NCBI RefSeq assembly: GCF_013371215.1
Contig: NZ_JABWMH010000003.1
Coordinates: 1-64,000 of the forward strand
Direction of reading: 5' to 3'
DNA from: Parasphingorhabdus flavimaris
GTDB lineage: Bacteria; Pseudomonadota; Alphaproteobacteria; Sphingomonadales; Sphingomonadaceae
Length of the DNA: 64,000 nt
The notes under the pieces were generated by a model. The model was not told the DNA's origin. It did not search any database and saw only the letters and a program-made list of their open reading frames with translations. A program made the translations under genes and the position numbers. Of this stretch, positions 44,456 through 53,453 are shown piece after piece. How positions within the stretch are numbered: the first letter of the stretch is position 1; each line of letters begins with the position of its first letter.

Positions 44456-45370
44456 ATGAGCAAAGTAGAATTTAACGACCGCGTCGCCATCGTCACGGGT
44501 GCAGGCGCCGGTCTGGGCCGCGAACATGCCAAGGAATTGGCGCGCCGTGGCGTGAAGGTTGTCGTCAACGATTTCGGCGGTGCCCGCGATGGCACCGGCG
44601 GTTCCGCCACCGTGGCCGAGCAGGTCGTCGCTGAAATCGAAGCCGAGGGCGGCGAAGCCATGGCAGCCGGTTGCAGCGTTACCGACATGCCAGCGGTTGA
44701 AAAGATGGTCGCCGATGCGATCGCCAAATGGGGCCATGTCGACATTCTGGTCAACAATGCCGGCGTTTTGCGCGATAAAAGCTTCCACAAAATGTCGATG
44801 GAAGACTTCAGCTTCGTCATGGACGTTCATCTCACCGGTAGTGCCAATTGCACCAAAGCGGTCTGGGATCATATGCGCGAACGCCAATATGGACGGATCG
44901 TGATGACCACATCGTCGACCGGTCTCTATGGCAATTTCGGCCAGGTCAACTATGGCGCAGCAAAGCTCGCTCTGGTCGGCATGATGAACAGCCTGCACCA
45001 GGAAGGTGCCGGCAAGGGCATCCACACCAATTGCATTTCTCCCGTCGCGGCTACCCGGATGACCGAAGATTTGATGCCGGAAGAAGCGTTGAAAATGCTG
45101 GTGCCCGAAGCAGTAACCCCTGCCGTGGTCTATCTGTGCAGCGATGGCGCGCCATCGAAGACGATCCTGACCGCAGGAGCCGGTGGCTATGCCGCCGCGA
45201 AAATTCTCGAAACCGAAGGAATCTGGTTGCCGGAAGACCAGCGCAGCGCCGAAGCAATCGCAGAGAATATCGACCAGATTCTCGATGAAACCGGCATGCA
45301 GGAATATGCCAATGGCGGCGGACAGGGCGGAAAATTCTTCCGTCGCATGCAGGAAGTCATGAAGGGCTAG
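44456..45370 (+). CDS. SDR oxidoreductase, MFE-2 3-hydroxyacyl-CoA dehydrogenase-like
   Basis: A 304-residue NAD(P)-dependent dehydrogenase. The cofactor motif TGAGAGLGREHAKELARRG (about 14-32), the NNAG motif (NNAGVLRDKSF) and the catalytic Ser-Tyr-Lys (TTSSTGLYG; VNYGAAK) are intact. VVVNDFGGARDG and the long C-terminal segment resemble the dehydrogenase part of peroxisomal MFE-2 and its bacterial relatives acting on 3-hydroxyacyl-CoA. A MaoC hydratase gene follows, which would supply that substrate. A palindrome shared with two other genes lies just upstream. Confidence 0.88.
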   Translation: MSKVEFNDRVAIVTGAGAGLGREHAKELARRGVKVVVNDFGGARDGTGGSATVAEQVVAEIEAEGGEAMAAGCSVTDMPAVEKMVADAIAKWGHVDILVNNAGVLRDKSFHKMSMEDFSFVMDVHLTGSANCTKAVWDHMRERQYGRIVMTTSSTGLYGNFGQVNYGAAKLALVGMMNSLHQEGAGKGIHTNCISPVAATRMTEDLMPEEALKMLVPEAVTPAVVYLCSDGAPSKTILTAGAGGYAAAKILETEGIWLPEDQRSAEAIAENIDQILDETGMQEYANGGGQGGKFFRRMQEVMKG

Positions 45371-45390
45371 TGAAGTCATATACCATTGCG

Positions 45391-45459
45391 CGTTTGTCCC
45401 GAGCTTGTCGAAGGAGCGCGCGCAATGGCCAATGGTTCGACAGGCTCACCATGAACGGG
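45391..45459. repeat. REP-like inverted repeat, copy 1
   Basis: GAGCTTGTCGAAGG and the inverted arm TTCGACAGGCTCA with about 20 bp between. This copy is the most diverged of five. It lies between the SDR and MaoC genes. Confidence 0.75.
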
Positions 45460-45481
45460 CCGGGAATGAAGGAGAAACAAT

Positions 45482-45940
45482 ATGCCAGTGATTAAACCAA
45501 GTGAACTCGAAGCCTGGAAAGGCAAGGAAGTGGGCGTGTCGGAATGGTTCGAAGCCAGCCAGGACCGGATCAACAAATTTGCCGACTGCACCGAGGATCA
45601 CCAGTTCATCCATATCGATGAAGAAAAAGCCAAGGCGACGCCTTTTGGCGGAACCATCGCTCATGGTCTCCTGACTCTCTCGCTGCTGCCGGCCATGTCT
45701 TATGGCTGCACATTGGGCCTCGAAGGCACGGTGATGGGCATCAACTATGGTTTTGACAAGGTCCGTTTCCTCAACCCGGTCCGCGCCGGATCAAAAGTCC
45801 GCGCCCGCCATGTACTGGTCGACGCGGTTGAAAAGCAGCCCGGCCGCTGGTTGATGACCTATGATGTTACCGTCGAAATCGACGGCATCGAAACACCGGC
45901 TCTGATCGCCCGTTCGCTGGCGATGATCGTGGTCGGCTAA
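45482..45940 (+). CDS. MaoC family (R)-enoyl-CoA hydratase-like protein
   Basis: A 152-residue hotdog-fold protein. The catalytic pair appears as DCTEDHQFIHIDEEKAKA (Asp and His) followed by GGTIAHGLLTLSLLP, the MaoC/hydratase 2 motif. Hydrates trans-2-enoyl-CoA, and with the preceding SDR would carry out two consecutive beta-oxidation steps. GGAG precedes the ATG. Confidence 0.92.
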   Translation: MPVIKPSELEAWKGKEVGVSEWFEASQDRINKFADCTEDHQFIHIDEEKAKATPFGGTIAHGLLTLSLLPAMSYGCTLGLEGTVMGINYGFDKVRFLNPVRAGSKVRARHVLVDAVEKQPGRWLMTYDVTVEIDGIETPALIARSLAMIVVG

Positions 45941-45963
45941 GGCCAGTTCGACAAATTGTCTGC

Positions 45964-45999
45964 AAGGGGCTCCGGACTGGTTCCGGGGGCCCTTTTTTA
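45964..45999 (+). terminator. Intrinsic terminator after maoC
   Basis: AAGGGGCTCCGGA pairs with TCCGGGGGCCCTT (one mismatch, one wobble) and is followed by six T. Confidence 0.75.
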
Positions 46000-46105
46000 T
46001 GGTGTCTGCAGTGCAGCTTGCGTGAAGCGTGTTGCTAGACTAGTCCTTTTAAAGATATCGCGGAGCCCGAAAGGGCCGCGACTATGTTCTGGGGCGGAGT
46101 TTGCA

Positions 46106-47236
46106 ATGTCGATACGGCAGATCGCTGCGCTTCCCTATAAGGCTGATGAATCCGCAATGGATGCACCAGCCCGGATCATGTTGATCACGTCCCGTGAAAC
46201 CAGACGCTGGATCATTCCAAAAGGCAATATCGGATCAGGCCAGCAGCCCCACAGCGCCGCCGCTCAGGAAGCGGAAGAGGAGGCAGGCATATTGGGCTCA
46301 ACCTGTCCGACACCGCTGGGCAGCTATCGCTATCGCAAGAAAAAGCGCAACGGCGCCTCGGTCTGGATCGATGTCAGCGTCTTTCCCTTCGCCGTCACCG
46401 AGGAGCTGCCAACCTGGGACGAGCAGCATCAGCGGGAACGCCGCTGGTTCTCTCTCGAGGATGCCGCGGACGCGGTTGACGAAGAAGATTTGCGGGCCCT
46501 GATCCGCTCCTTTGGCGCGGCCGATTTCTGGGCCGCCACCCAGTCCACCAATATCATCGATACAGTCGCTCAAAAGACAGGGGTCAATATCATGTTTGCC
46601 TGGTTCCAACGCCTGCTTCCCGAGCAGGGAAATTTCTTTGACCTGTTTGAAAGGCACTCCGCAACGCTGGTGGCCGGTGCCGATGCGCTGGCGCGACTGC
46701 TCCAGGGCGGCAAGGGAATGGCTGATCGTGTTCGAGAAATCATAGACCGTGAACATGACGCCGATGAAATCACCCGTGAGGTCCTCAACACTGTCCGCCG
46801 GACCTTCCTTACGCCCTTTGATCGCAGCGCAATCACCAGCCTTATTGCTTCGATGGATGATGCGATTGACGAAATGCAGAAAACCGCCGGTGCCATCGAG
46901 CTTTATGACGTCGAGACTTTTGATCAGGAAATGATCGATATCGCTGCGATCATCGTCGATGCGGCGCGTCTGACAGCAGAGGCGATGCCCTTGCTGCGCG
47001 ATATAGCAGGCAATGGGGACCGCCTCCACGAACTGACCGAGCGGCTGGTCCGGATGGAGGGCCACGCCGACGAGATCCATGCAGCAGGACTGAAAAAGCT
47101 GTTTCAGGAACATGGCGAGAGCAATACCCTGCACTTCATCATCTGGCGTGAACTCTACCAGCATATGGAGCGGGTGGTGGACCGGTTCGAAGATGTCGCC
47201 AACGAGATCGACGGTCTCGTGATTGATCACGGCTGA
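46106..47236 (+). CDS. NUDIX-DUF47 fusion protein
   Basis: A 376-residue single frame. Residues 1-160 are a NUDIX hydrolase: the box GNIGSGQQPHSAAAQEAEEE (40-59) plus AGI has the key REUxEE Glu residues, but the first Glu and the Arg are Gln, as partly seen in the diphosphoinositol-polyphosphate group. Residues 163-376 are a whole DUF47/PhoU-like helical protein (MFAWFQRLLPEQGNFFDLFE), normally a separate 215-residue accessory of PiT transporters. No stop lies between. AGGGG precedes the internal ATG at 46592, so DUF47 could also be made alone. GGCGGAG precedes ATG 46106. The pit gene follows 14 bp later. Confidence 0.88.
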   Translation: MSIRQIAALPYKADESAMDAPARIMLITSRETRRWIIPKGNIGSGQQPHSAAAQEAEEEAGILGSTCPTPLGSYRYRKKKRNGASVWIDVSVFPFAVTEELPTWDEQHQRERRWFSLEDAADAVDEEDLRALIRSFGAADFWAATQSTNIIDTVAQKTGVNIMFAWFQRLLPEQGNFFDLFERHSATLVAGADALARLLQGGKGMADRVREIIDREHDADEITREVLNTVRRTFLTPFDRSAITSLIASMDDAIDEMQKTAGAIELYDVETFDQEMIDIAAIIVDAARLTAEAMPLLRDIAGNGDRLHELTERLVRMEGHADEIHAAGLKKLFQEHGESNTLHFIIWRELYQHMERVVDRFEDVANEIDGLVIDHG

Positions 47237-47250
47237 AGCGGCGCGACACC

Positions 47251-48252
47251 ATGGACAACAGCATCGCGTTTCCGATCCTTTTCGCGCTTATCGCGTTGGC
47301 GCTCGCCTTCGATTTTCTCAACGGCCTCCACGACGCGGCCAATTCGATCGCGACTGTGGTTTCGACCCGTCTGCTGTCGCCGGTCGCGGCGGTGGTTTTT
47401 GCCGCATGCGGCAATTTTGCGGCCTATTGGCTGGTCGGGCTGCAGGTCGCCGAGACCGTCGGCGAAGGCATTATCGACAAGGATGTGGTGACGCCCGCGG
47501 TTGTGTTCGGGGCGCTGGTCGGTGCGATGTTCTGGAACGTGCTGACCTGGCTCAAGGGAATCCCCTCTTCATCCAGCCATGCCCTGATCGGCGGACTGCT
47601 CGGTGCAGGTATTGCCCACGCCGGATTCGGCGCGGTGGAATCCTCCGGCACCACCAAGACGATGGCCGCCATTTTACTGTCGCCGATGATCGGGTTCATG
47701 ATTGCCATGCTTCTCATGCTGGCCACATCCTGGCTGTTCAAGCCGGTTCAGCCGCGAAAGGCGGAGGGCGTTTTCAAGGTCTTCCACCTGATGTCCTCGG
47801 CGGCCTATTCGATCAGCCATGGCGCCAATGACGCGCAAAAATCCATGGGCATTATCGCGGTCCTGCTATATTCAACCGGCTATCTCGGCGGGGAGTTTTC
47901 GGTTCCCGAATGGGTGGTCATCAGCTGTTATCTGGCGATATCTTTCGGAACGCTGTCCGGCGGCTGGCGGATCATCAAGACCATGGGTACCAAATTGACC
48001 AAGCTCGATCACCACAACGGCTTTTGTGCATCGACGGCGGGATCCGCGGTGGTGTTCGGAGCCTCGGCCATGGGCATCCCTGTGTCGACAACCCACGCCA
48101 TCACCGGCAGCGTCGTCGGGGTCGGGGCGGCAAGGCGGGCTTCGGCGGTACGCTGGAGCGTCGCCAGCCGGGTCGTCATGGCGTGGTTCATCACCATCCC
48201 GGCCAGCGCTGCGGTGGGCGCATTATTCTACTGGCTGACGCGACTGTTCTGA
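47251..48252 (+). CDS. pit: PiT-family inorganic phosphate transporter
   Basis: A 333-residue protein with about ten membrane helices. The two PiT signatures are present: FLNGLHDAANSIATVVSTR near the N-terminus and SHGANDAQKSMGI at about 190. GIPSSSSHALIGGLLGAG and GIPVSTTHAITGSVVGVG are the duplicated loops. It would take up phosphate as metal-phosphate using a cation gradient. Coupled to the NUDIX-DUF47 gene upstream. Confidence 0.95.
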   Translation: MDNSIAFPILFALIALALAFDFLNGLHDAANSIATVVSTRLLSPVAAVVFAACGNFAAYWLVGLQVAETVGEGIIDKDVVTPAVVFGALVGAMFWNVLTWLKGIPSSSSHALIGGLLGAGIAHAGFGAVESSGTTKTMAAILLSPMIGFMIAMLLMLATSWLFKPVQPRKAEGVFKVFHLMSSAAYSISHGANDAQKSMGIIAVLLYSTGYLGGEFSVPEWVVISCYLAISFGTLSGGWRIIKTMGTKLTKLDHHNGFCASTAGSAVVFGASAMGIPVSTTHAITGSVVGVGAARRASAVRWSVASRVVMAWFITIPASAAVGALFYWLTRLF

Positions 48253-48377
48253 AGGTCAGGCAAGGGGAGTTCGGCGATCTCGCGGCCAACTTAACGCGCA
48301 TCCGGAACACTAGCGCGTGGACTTTCACGAGATGATGTGAAAGGGGGTGTGGCATATATATTAACGGGAGAACGAGC

Positions 48378-49160
48378 GTGACGATGAAGACCTTATTTGA
48401 TGTCAGTGGCAAAGTTGCTGTGGTGACCGGCGGTTCCAGCGGCATTGGCGCTATGATGGCCCAGGGCCTGATCGAAAATGGCGCAAAGGTCTACATCACC
48501 GCCCGCAAGGAAGAGCGGCTGATGGCGAAAGCGGCCGAGCTTTCCGAACTGGGCGAGTGTATCGCCATCCCGGCCGACCTGTCCAATGTCGAGGGCATCG
48601 AGGCGCTGGTAGCAGTGGTCAGCGAACGCGAAGAGAAGATCGACATTTTGATCAACAATGCCGGCGCCAACTGGAGCGCACCGATCGAGGATTTTCCGGA
48701 GCAGGGCTGGGACAAGGTGATGGACATCAACATCAAGTCGATCTTCTTTGCCACGCAGAAATTCCTGCCGTTGCTGAAGGCGGCCGGAAACGCGGATGAT
48801 CCGGCGCGGGTGATCAATATCGCGTCAATCAACGGCATCCGCAATTCGGGAATGCCGACCTATGCCTATACCGCCAGCAAATCCGGCGTGATCAACCTGA
48901 CCGAACATCTGGCCACCGATCTCGCTTCCTACAATATCAACGTCAACGCGATCGCTCCGGGTTTCTTTCCGAGCAATATGACCAAACAGATTGTCGAGAA
49001 TGACGGCATGACGAAAATGGCGATATCGCAGATTCCCCGCGGCCGGATGGGCGCGCCGGAAGATATTGCCGGTACCGCACTTTATCTGTGCTCGCGCGCA
49101 TCGTCCTGGATGATCGGGCAGGCGCTGGTTCTGGACGGCGGGATGATTTCGCGACCCTGA
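48378..49160 (+). CDS. SDR family oxidoreductase
   Basis: A 260-residue protein. TGGSSGIGAMMAQGLIENGA (about 17-36), NNAGANWSAP, IASINGIR with Ser, and the catalytic Tyr-Lys in AYTASKSG are present, followed by APGFFPSNM. Resembles fabG-like or gluconate/rhamnolipid-type (RhlG-like) reductases; substrate unknown. GTG at 48378 has GGAG seven bases upstream and is preferred over the ATG at 48384. Confidence 0.88.
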   Translation: MTMKTLFDVSGKVAVVTGGSSGIGAMMAQGLIENGAKVYITARKEERLMAKAAELSELGECIAIPADLSNVEGIEALVAVVSEREEKIDILINNAGANWSAPIEDFPEQGWDKVMDINIKSIFFATQKFLPLLKAAGNADDPARVINIASINGIRNSGMPTYAYTASKSGVINLTEHLATDLASYNINVNAIAPGFFPSNMTKQIVENDGMTKMAISQIPRGRMGAPEDIAGTALYLCSRASSWMIGQALVLDGGMISRP

Positions 49161-49189
49161 ACGCACCCGGCCGGCCGGGGCCTGGCCGG

Positions 49190-49903
49190 TCAATGCTGGA
49201 TCAGGTCCGACAACCAGTCGATATCCAGCATATGGCGGGACGGCTTGTTCGGATCGACCAGCACGCGCAATTTTCTGTTGGCCATATATTCGGTGGGATC
49301 CACCCAGATGGAATCGCTCAAATATTGCTCAAGTTTGCCGGTAAACGGATTCTTGCCTTGGGCTACGACACGATAGGGATTGCGGCCATTGAGGCTTTGA
49401 CTGCGATCCCGTTCGACTTCGAGGAAATCGACCGAGAAAGCGGTTCCGTTTTCCCGCAGCCATGTTCTGGTCCGGCCCTTGTAGATCTCGCGATAAAACA
49501 AGGTTCCGCCAACCAGGGAAAATATTGCGCCGATACCGCTGAGGATCACAACGATGGCCCAGCGTCCCCAGAAGTCGTCGACAATCGCATCGGCCGGATT
49601 TTCCGGCGCATAGAGAAGATCGACTTCCTGCCCCTTTGAATAGCGCGGTGGACTGGAACTGACACGATCGACAAATTCATGCGACACCGCCCGGTCATCG
49701 GTGAAGCGTATGACCGCAGAATAGGTATAGCTTATGCTACCGTCATCATCCTGTCGCTTGCGGAGAAGATCGATAACCTGTCCGTCGGCCGTTTTCGCAC
49801 CGGCGATAAAGTCCCTCTGGTCAACATATAAATAGCTGGCAGCCGCGAGCATCGCGAGGCCGACCACCAGGAATATGCCGCCGACAGTCTTGAACAGATT
49901 CAT
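49190..49903 (-). CDS. DUF3592 membrane protein
   Basis: A 237-residue protein with an N-terminal membrane helix (GGIFLVVGLAMLAAASYLYV) and another at about 115-135. The part between (GQVIDLLRKR, YTYSAVIRFTDD, KGQEVDLLYAPENPADAIV) is the DUF3592 pattern, a beta-rich domain. Function unknown. It points against its neighbours. Confidence 0.85.
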   Translation of the reverse strand: MNLFKTVGGIFLVVGLAMLAAASYLYVDQRDFIAGAKTADGQVIDLLRKRQDDDGSISYTYSAVIRFTDDRAVSHEFVDRVSSSPPRYSKGQEVDLLYAPENPADAIVDDFWGRWAIVVILSGIGAIFSLVGGTLFYREIYKGRTRTWLRENGTAFSVDFLEVERDRSQSLNGRNPYRVVAQGKNPFTGKLEQYLSDSIWVDPTEYMANRKLRVLVDPNKPSRHMLDIDWLSDLIQH

Positions 49904-50040
49904 GGGTGTCTCCGTCGATCAGCCGGATTGCTGCCATGATCCGGAATCTAGCAGAGCTTGATCGGGATGGGAATGCCCGCCTGCGCTGCCACGCCTGCGA
50001 TATCGCCTTTTTCATGTTCGGGCCCCATTGCATTATGGGA

Positions 50041-50058
50041 TTTAATCGTTCAATTAAT
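50041..50058. promoter_or_regulatory. Shared 18-bp palindrome, copy 2
   Basis: TTTAATC-GTTC-AATTAAT, one arm position off perfect symmetry, 82 bp before the start of the first acyl-CoA dehydrogenase gene. Confidence 0.55.
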
Positions 50059-50140
50059 AATGCTAGTGATTCACACGGAATGGCAGGGCGGCAGACTCTG
50101 CTACCGATCTTTTGCATATAAGCCGTTTAGGAGCGACACC

Positions 50141-51355
50141 ATGGCCGACAAACCGAGTGCAGCCGAACTCAAGGATTATGCCGAACAGGCAGATGCCTGG
50201 TTCAAGGAAAATACGGTGCGTGATCCCGGCTTCATGCTGCCGCTGACCTTCATGGAAGTGTCGACCGACCAGCAGTTTGACTTTCTCCAGGACTGGCAGC
50301 GTAAAGTCTATGAAGCGGGCTATCTCGGCGCCAGCTGGCCGAAGGAATATGGCGGCGGCGGACTGCACAGCGAATATCAGCGGGTCGCAACCCGGGCGAT
50401 GAAGAAATATGACGCGCCGATCATGATCAACGCGATCGGCAATGGCTGGGCCGGACCGCTGATTCTCGATCTCGGCAGCGAGGAACAGAAGCAGAAATAT
50501 ATCAAGCCGATGCTCAGCGCCGAGGATATCTGGTGCCAGGGCTTTTCCGAACCGGAGAATGGCTCCGATCTCGGCAACGCACAGCTGAAAGCCGTAAAAG
50601 AGGGCGATGAATATGTCCTCAACGGTTCCAAGATCTGGACCTCGCTGGGTGACCGCGCGAAATATATGATCCTGCTGGCGCGCACCGATTTCGATGCGCC
50701 GAATAAATATGCCGGGCTCAGCTTCTTCCTCAATCCGATGAAGATCGACGGCATCACCACCAGCCGGATCAAGAAGCTGACCGGCGAATATGGCTTCGTC
50801 CAGACCTTCTTCACCGATGCCCGCATTTCCGCCGACTGCCTGTTCGGCGGCGAGGGCAACGGCTGGTCGATGGCGATGAAGACGCTCGAATATGAGCGTG
50901 GCGCCAAGGTCAAGCCGGTCGGTGGTTTCTTCGTCAAGGAACTGGACGTGATGGAAATTGTCGAACTGGCCAAAAATTCCGTCCGCAACGGCAAGCCTTT
51001 GCTCGATGATCCGGTGATGCGCGACAAGATGACGCAATATATGATCGATATCCAGGCGCTGAATCTCAACAACACCCGCCGCCGGATGCCGCAGCTGATG
51101 CAGGACCGGCCGATGGGGCTGCCGCTGATGAACAAGCTGGCGCGCACCGAACTGATCCGCGAGCTGACCGAATTCTCGCTGGCGTTCCAGGGTACCAAGG
51201 CGGGCTATTATGTCGGCGATGAAAATGCGGTCGACGACGGTTACTGGCATCGCAGCTATCTCAACAGTTTTTCGGCCACGATTGGTGGAGGCACTTCGGA
51301 GATCCAGCGCAATATTGTCGCCGAGCACGCGCTCGGATTGCCGAAAACAAGATAA
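50141..51355 (+). CDS. Acyl-CoA dehydrogenase (first of pair 1)
   Basis: A 404-residue flavoprotein of the FadE type. GFSEPENGSDLGNAQ and KIWTSLGDRAKYM are the family's FAD/substrate signature and the C-terminus has TIGGGTSEIQRNIVAEHALG. The position of the MCAD catalytic Glu is Gly here (GGGTSE), so the base must sit elsewhere in the fold, as in some long-chain types. AGGAG precedes the ATG at 50141. It is followed, beyond a REP-like repeat, by a shorter partner dehydrogenase; such pairs can form mixed tetramers. Confidence 0.92.
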   Translation: MADKPSAAELKDYAEQADAWFKENTVRDPGFMLPLTFMEVSTDQQFDFLQDWQRKVYEAGYLGASWPKEYGGGGLHSEYQRVATRAMKKYDAPIMINAIGNGWAGPLILDLGSEEQKQKYIKPMLSAEDIWCQGFSEPENGSDLGNAQLKAVKEGDEYVLNGSKIWTSLGDRAKYMILLARTDFDAPNKYAGLSFFLNPMKIDGITTSRIKKLTGEYGFVQTFFTDARISADCLFGGEGNGWSMAMKTLEYERGAKVKPVGGFFVKELDVMEIVELAKNSVRNGKPLLDDPVMRDKMTQYMIDIQALNLNNTRRRMPQLMQDRPMGLPLMNKLARTELIRELTEFSLAFQGTKAGYYVGDENAVDDGYWHRSYLNSFSATIGGGTSEIQRNIVAEHALGLPKTR

Positions 51356-51371
51356 TAATCAGAACAGAAAC

Positions 51372-51434
51372 CCGTTCGCCCTGAGCTTGTCGAAGGGTCT
51401 TTATAAAGTGCTTCGACAGGCTCAGCACGAACGG
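51372..51434. repeat. REP-like inverted repeat, copy 2
   Basis: CTGAGCTTGTCGAAGGG and the inverted arm CTTCGACAGGCTCAG between the two acyl-CoA dehydrogenase genes of pair 1. Confidence 0.85.
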
Positions 51435-51453
51435 CGTGAAAGACGAGGATAAG

Positions 51454-52578
51454 ATGGATAATCTAGGCACAATCGGAACCACCGAAGAGCAGATCGAACT
51501 GATGGATGTGGCGACCAATTTCTGTCGCGACAAAAGCCCGATCGACAAGGTGCGCGGAATGATTGACGACGATCTGGGCTATGATCCCGATATCTGGCGG
51601 GAGATCGGCGAGCTCGGATGGCTGGCGATCGCGATTCCCGAAGCGCATGACGGGGTGGGCCTGTCGATGGCCGAAGTCGTGCCGATTGCCGAGCAAATGG
51701 GCCGCAATCTGATGAGCAATCCCTTTGGTTCGACGACGCTGGCGGCGCAGGCTCTGCTGGCCGGCGGCAGCGAAGCGCAGCAGGCCGCATGGTTGCCGAA
51801 GATTGCCGCGGGTGCAGCGGCAACGCTGGCGCTGCGTGAAGATAATGGCGACTGGGACCTGTCCAATATCGAGGCGGCCGGTACCGTGAGCGGTGACAGC
51901 GTCAGCCTGTCCGGCAAGAAGCAGCTGGTGCTCTGGGCCGACAGCGCGGAACTTATCATCGCCTCGGTGAAGATCGACGGTGCGGTCCGCTTTGCCCTGA
52001 TCGAACGGTCGGCACTGAGCGACAACGCAATGCGCCGGGAAACGGTGATCGACGAAACTGCGCGCAGCTATGAAGTGACTCTCGACGGCGTGACCGTCTC
52101 GACCGATGCTCTGTTTGACGCAGGCCGGACCCGCGAGACGCTGGAGAAAATCGAGCTGGCTGCCGGCCTGATCCACGCCGCCGAAATGACTGGCGGCGCG
52201 CAATCGGTGATCGATTATACGGTGGAATATCTCAAGACCCGCAAGCAGTTCGGCAAGATTATCGGCAGCTATCAGGCGCTGAAACATCCGACCGTGAACA
52301 ATTATGTCGAATATGAAAAAGCGCGGACGCATCTGTACAGCGCCGCGCACAGCTGGGGCGAGCAGGGCCGCGGCGAGGTTGCCGTCCGCATGGCGGCCGC
52401 GCAATCCCACTCGAGCTATTCCACCGCTGCGGATCGCGCGATCCAGTTTCACGGCGGCTTCGGTTTCACCCACGACTGCGACGCGCAATTGCACCGGCGC
52501 AAGGCGATCTTGTCAGGTGCGCTGATCGGCGATGCGGCTTATCAGCGGTCGAAACTGGCCAATCTGTTGTTCGATTAG
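51454..52578 (+). CDS. Acyl-CoA dehydrogenase (second of pair 1)
   Basis: A 374-residue member with a short, weakly conserved central part (residues 110-215) lacking the usual SEP-x-GSD motif, and the FAD-contact segment FHGGFGFTHDCDAQLHRR near the C-terminus. YLKTRKQFGKIIGSYQALKH is typical of the family. Together with the preceding longer subunit this fits alpha-beta heterotetrameric dehydrogenases known from steroid and other polycyclic catabolism; this is inference. GAGGATAAG precedes the ATG at 51454. Confidence 0.9.
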   Translation: MDNLGTIGTTEEQIELMDVATNFCRDKSPIDKVRGMIDDDLGYDPDIWREIGELGWLAIAIPEAHDGVGLSMAEVVPIAEQMGRNLMSNPFGSTTLAAQALLAGGSEAQQAAWLPKIAAGAAATLALREDNGDWDLSNIEAAGTVSGDSVSLSGKKQLVLWADSAELIIASVKIDGAVRFALIERSALSDNAMRRETVIDETARSYEVTLDGVTVSTDALFDAGRTRETLEKIELAAGLIHAAEMTGGAQSVIDYTVEYLKTRKQFGKIIGSYQALKHPTVNNYVEYEKARTHLYSAAHSWGEQGRGEVAVRMAAAQSHSSYSTAADRAIQFHGGFGFTHDCDAQLHRRKAILSGALIGDAAYQRSKLANLLFD

Positions 52579-52589
52579 GGTAAAATTTG

Positions 52590-52660
52590 CCGTTCGTCCT
52601 GAGCTTGTCGAAGGACAGCGCTAGTCGATAGGTGCACTTCGACAGGCTCAGTGCGAACGG
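52590..52660. repeat. REP-like inverted repeat, copy 3
   Basis: CGTTCGTCCTGAGCTTGTCG with inverted arm CTTCGACAGGCTCAGTGCG, between acyl-CoA dehydrogenase and crotonase genes. Confidence 0.85.
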
Positions 52661-52685
52661 GTGTGAACCAATAAGGAGAAAAAAT

Positions 52686-53444
52686 ATGTCTGAAGTACTC
52701 ACCGAGATCCAGGACGGTTTCATCATCGTCACCATCAACCGGCCCGACGCCAAAAACGCGATGACCAAGGCGGCAGCCGAAGGCATCCGCGCGGCGATGG
52801 AGCAGCTCGACAATGACAACAGCCTCAACGCCGGCATCCTCACCGGCGCTGGCGGGACATTCTGTTCCGGCATGGATCTCAAGGGATTTCTGCGCGGTGA
52901 AACGCCATCGGTCAAAGGCTATGGCTTTGGCGGGATCACCGAAAAGGGTCCGGAAAAGCCACTGATCGCCGCGGTCGAAGGCTATGCGCTGGCCGGCGGG
53001 CTAGAACTGGCTCTGGCCTGTGATCTGTGCGTTGCCAACGTCAACGCGAAATTCGGCATTCCCGAGGTCAAGCGCAGCCTGGTGGCGGCAGCGGGCGGCG
53101 TGATCAAGCTGCAGCAACTGGTCGGCAAGCGGGTCGCGATGGAATGGGCGCTGACCGGCGACTTCTTCTCCGCGCAGCGCGCCTATGAAGTGGGCTTCGT
53201 TAACCGGGTGACCGAGGGCGCTGCGATTGACGCGGCGATCGAACTGGCGACCACGGTGGCGGCGAACGGCCCGCTGGCGCTGAAAGCGACGAAGAAGATC
53301 ATCAACGAAAGCTATGACTGGACCAGCGAGGAAGCGTGGAAGAAACAGGCTGAAATCACTGCACCGGTGTTCACCTCCAAGGATGCGCAGGAAGGCTCGC
53401 TCGCCTTCGCCCAGAAGCGCAAGCCCGAATGGAAGGGTGAATAA
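52686..53444 (+). CDS. Enoyl-CoA hydratase/isomerase family protein (crotonase)
   Basis: A 252-residue crotonase. INRPDAKNAMTKAAAEGI, LTGAGGTFCSGMDLKGF (first oxyanion hole) and VEGYALAGGLELALACDLCVA (second oxyanion hole region, read as EGYALAGGLELAL) are clear, as is FGIPEVKRSL. The second catalytic Glu position of ECH is likely the Glu in PEVKR. Hydrates or isomerises an enoyl-CoA made by the preceding dehydrogenases. AAGGAG precedes the ATG. Confidence 0.92.
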   Translation: MSEVLTEIQDGFIIVTINRPDAKNAMTKAAAEGIRAAMEQLDNDNSLNAGILTGAGGTFCSGMDLKGFLRGETPSVKGYGFGGITEKGPEKPLIAAVEGYALAGGLELALACDLCVANVNAKFGIPEVKRSLVAAAGGVIKLQQLVGKRVAMEWALTGDFFSAQRAYEVGFVNRVTEGAAIDAAIELATTVAANGPLALKATKKIINESYDWTSEEAWKKQAEITAPVFTSKDAQEGSLAFAQKRKPEWKGE

Positions 53445-53453
53445 GCCCGACCC

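Noticed and set aside
49161-49189. GC-rich self-complementary stretch (CCGGCCGG and repeats) between an SDR and DUF3592
   Set aside because: It could fold, but it has no T-tract and such runs are expected at this GC content.
50063-51328. Minus-strand open frame of 421 codons
   Set aside because: Antisense of an acyl-CoA dehydrogenase; high GC opens the opposite frame.
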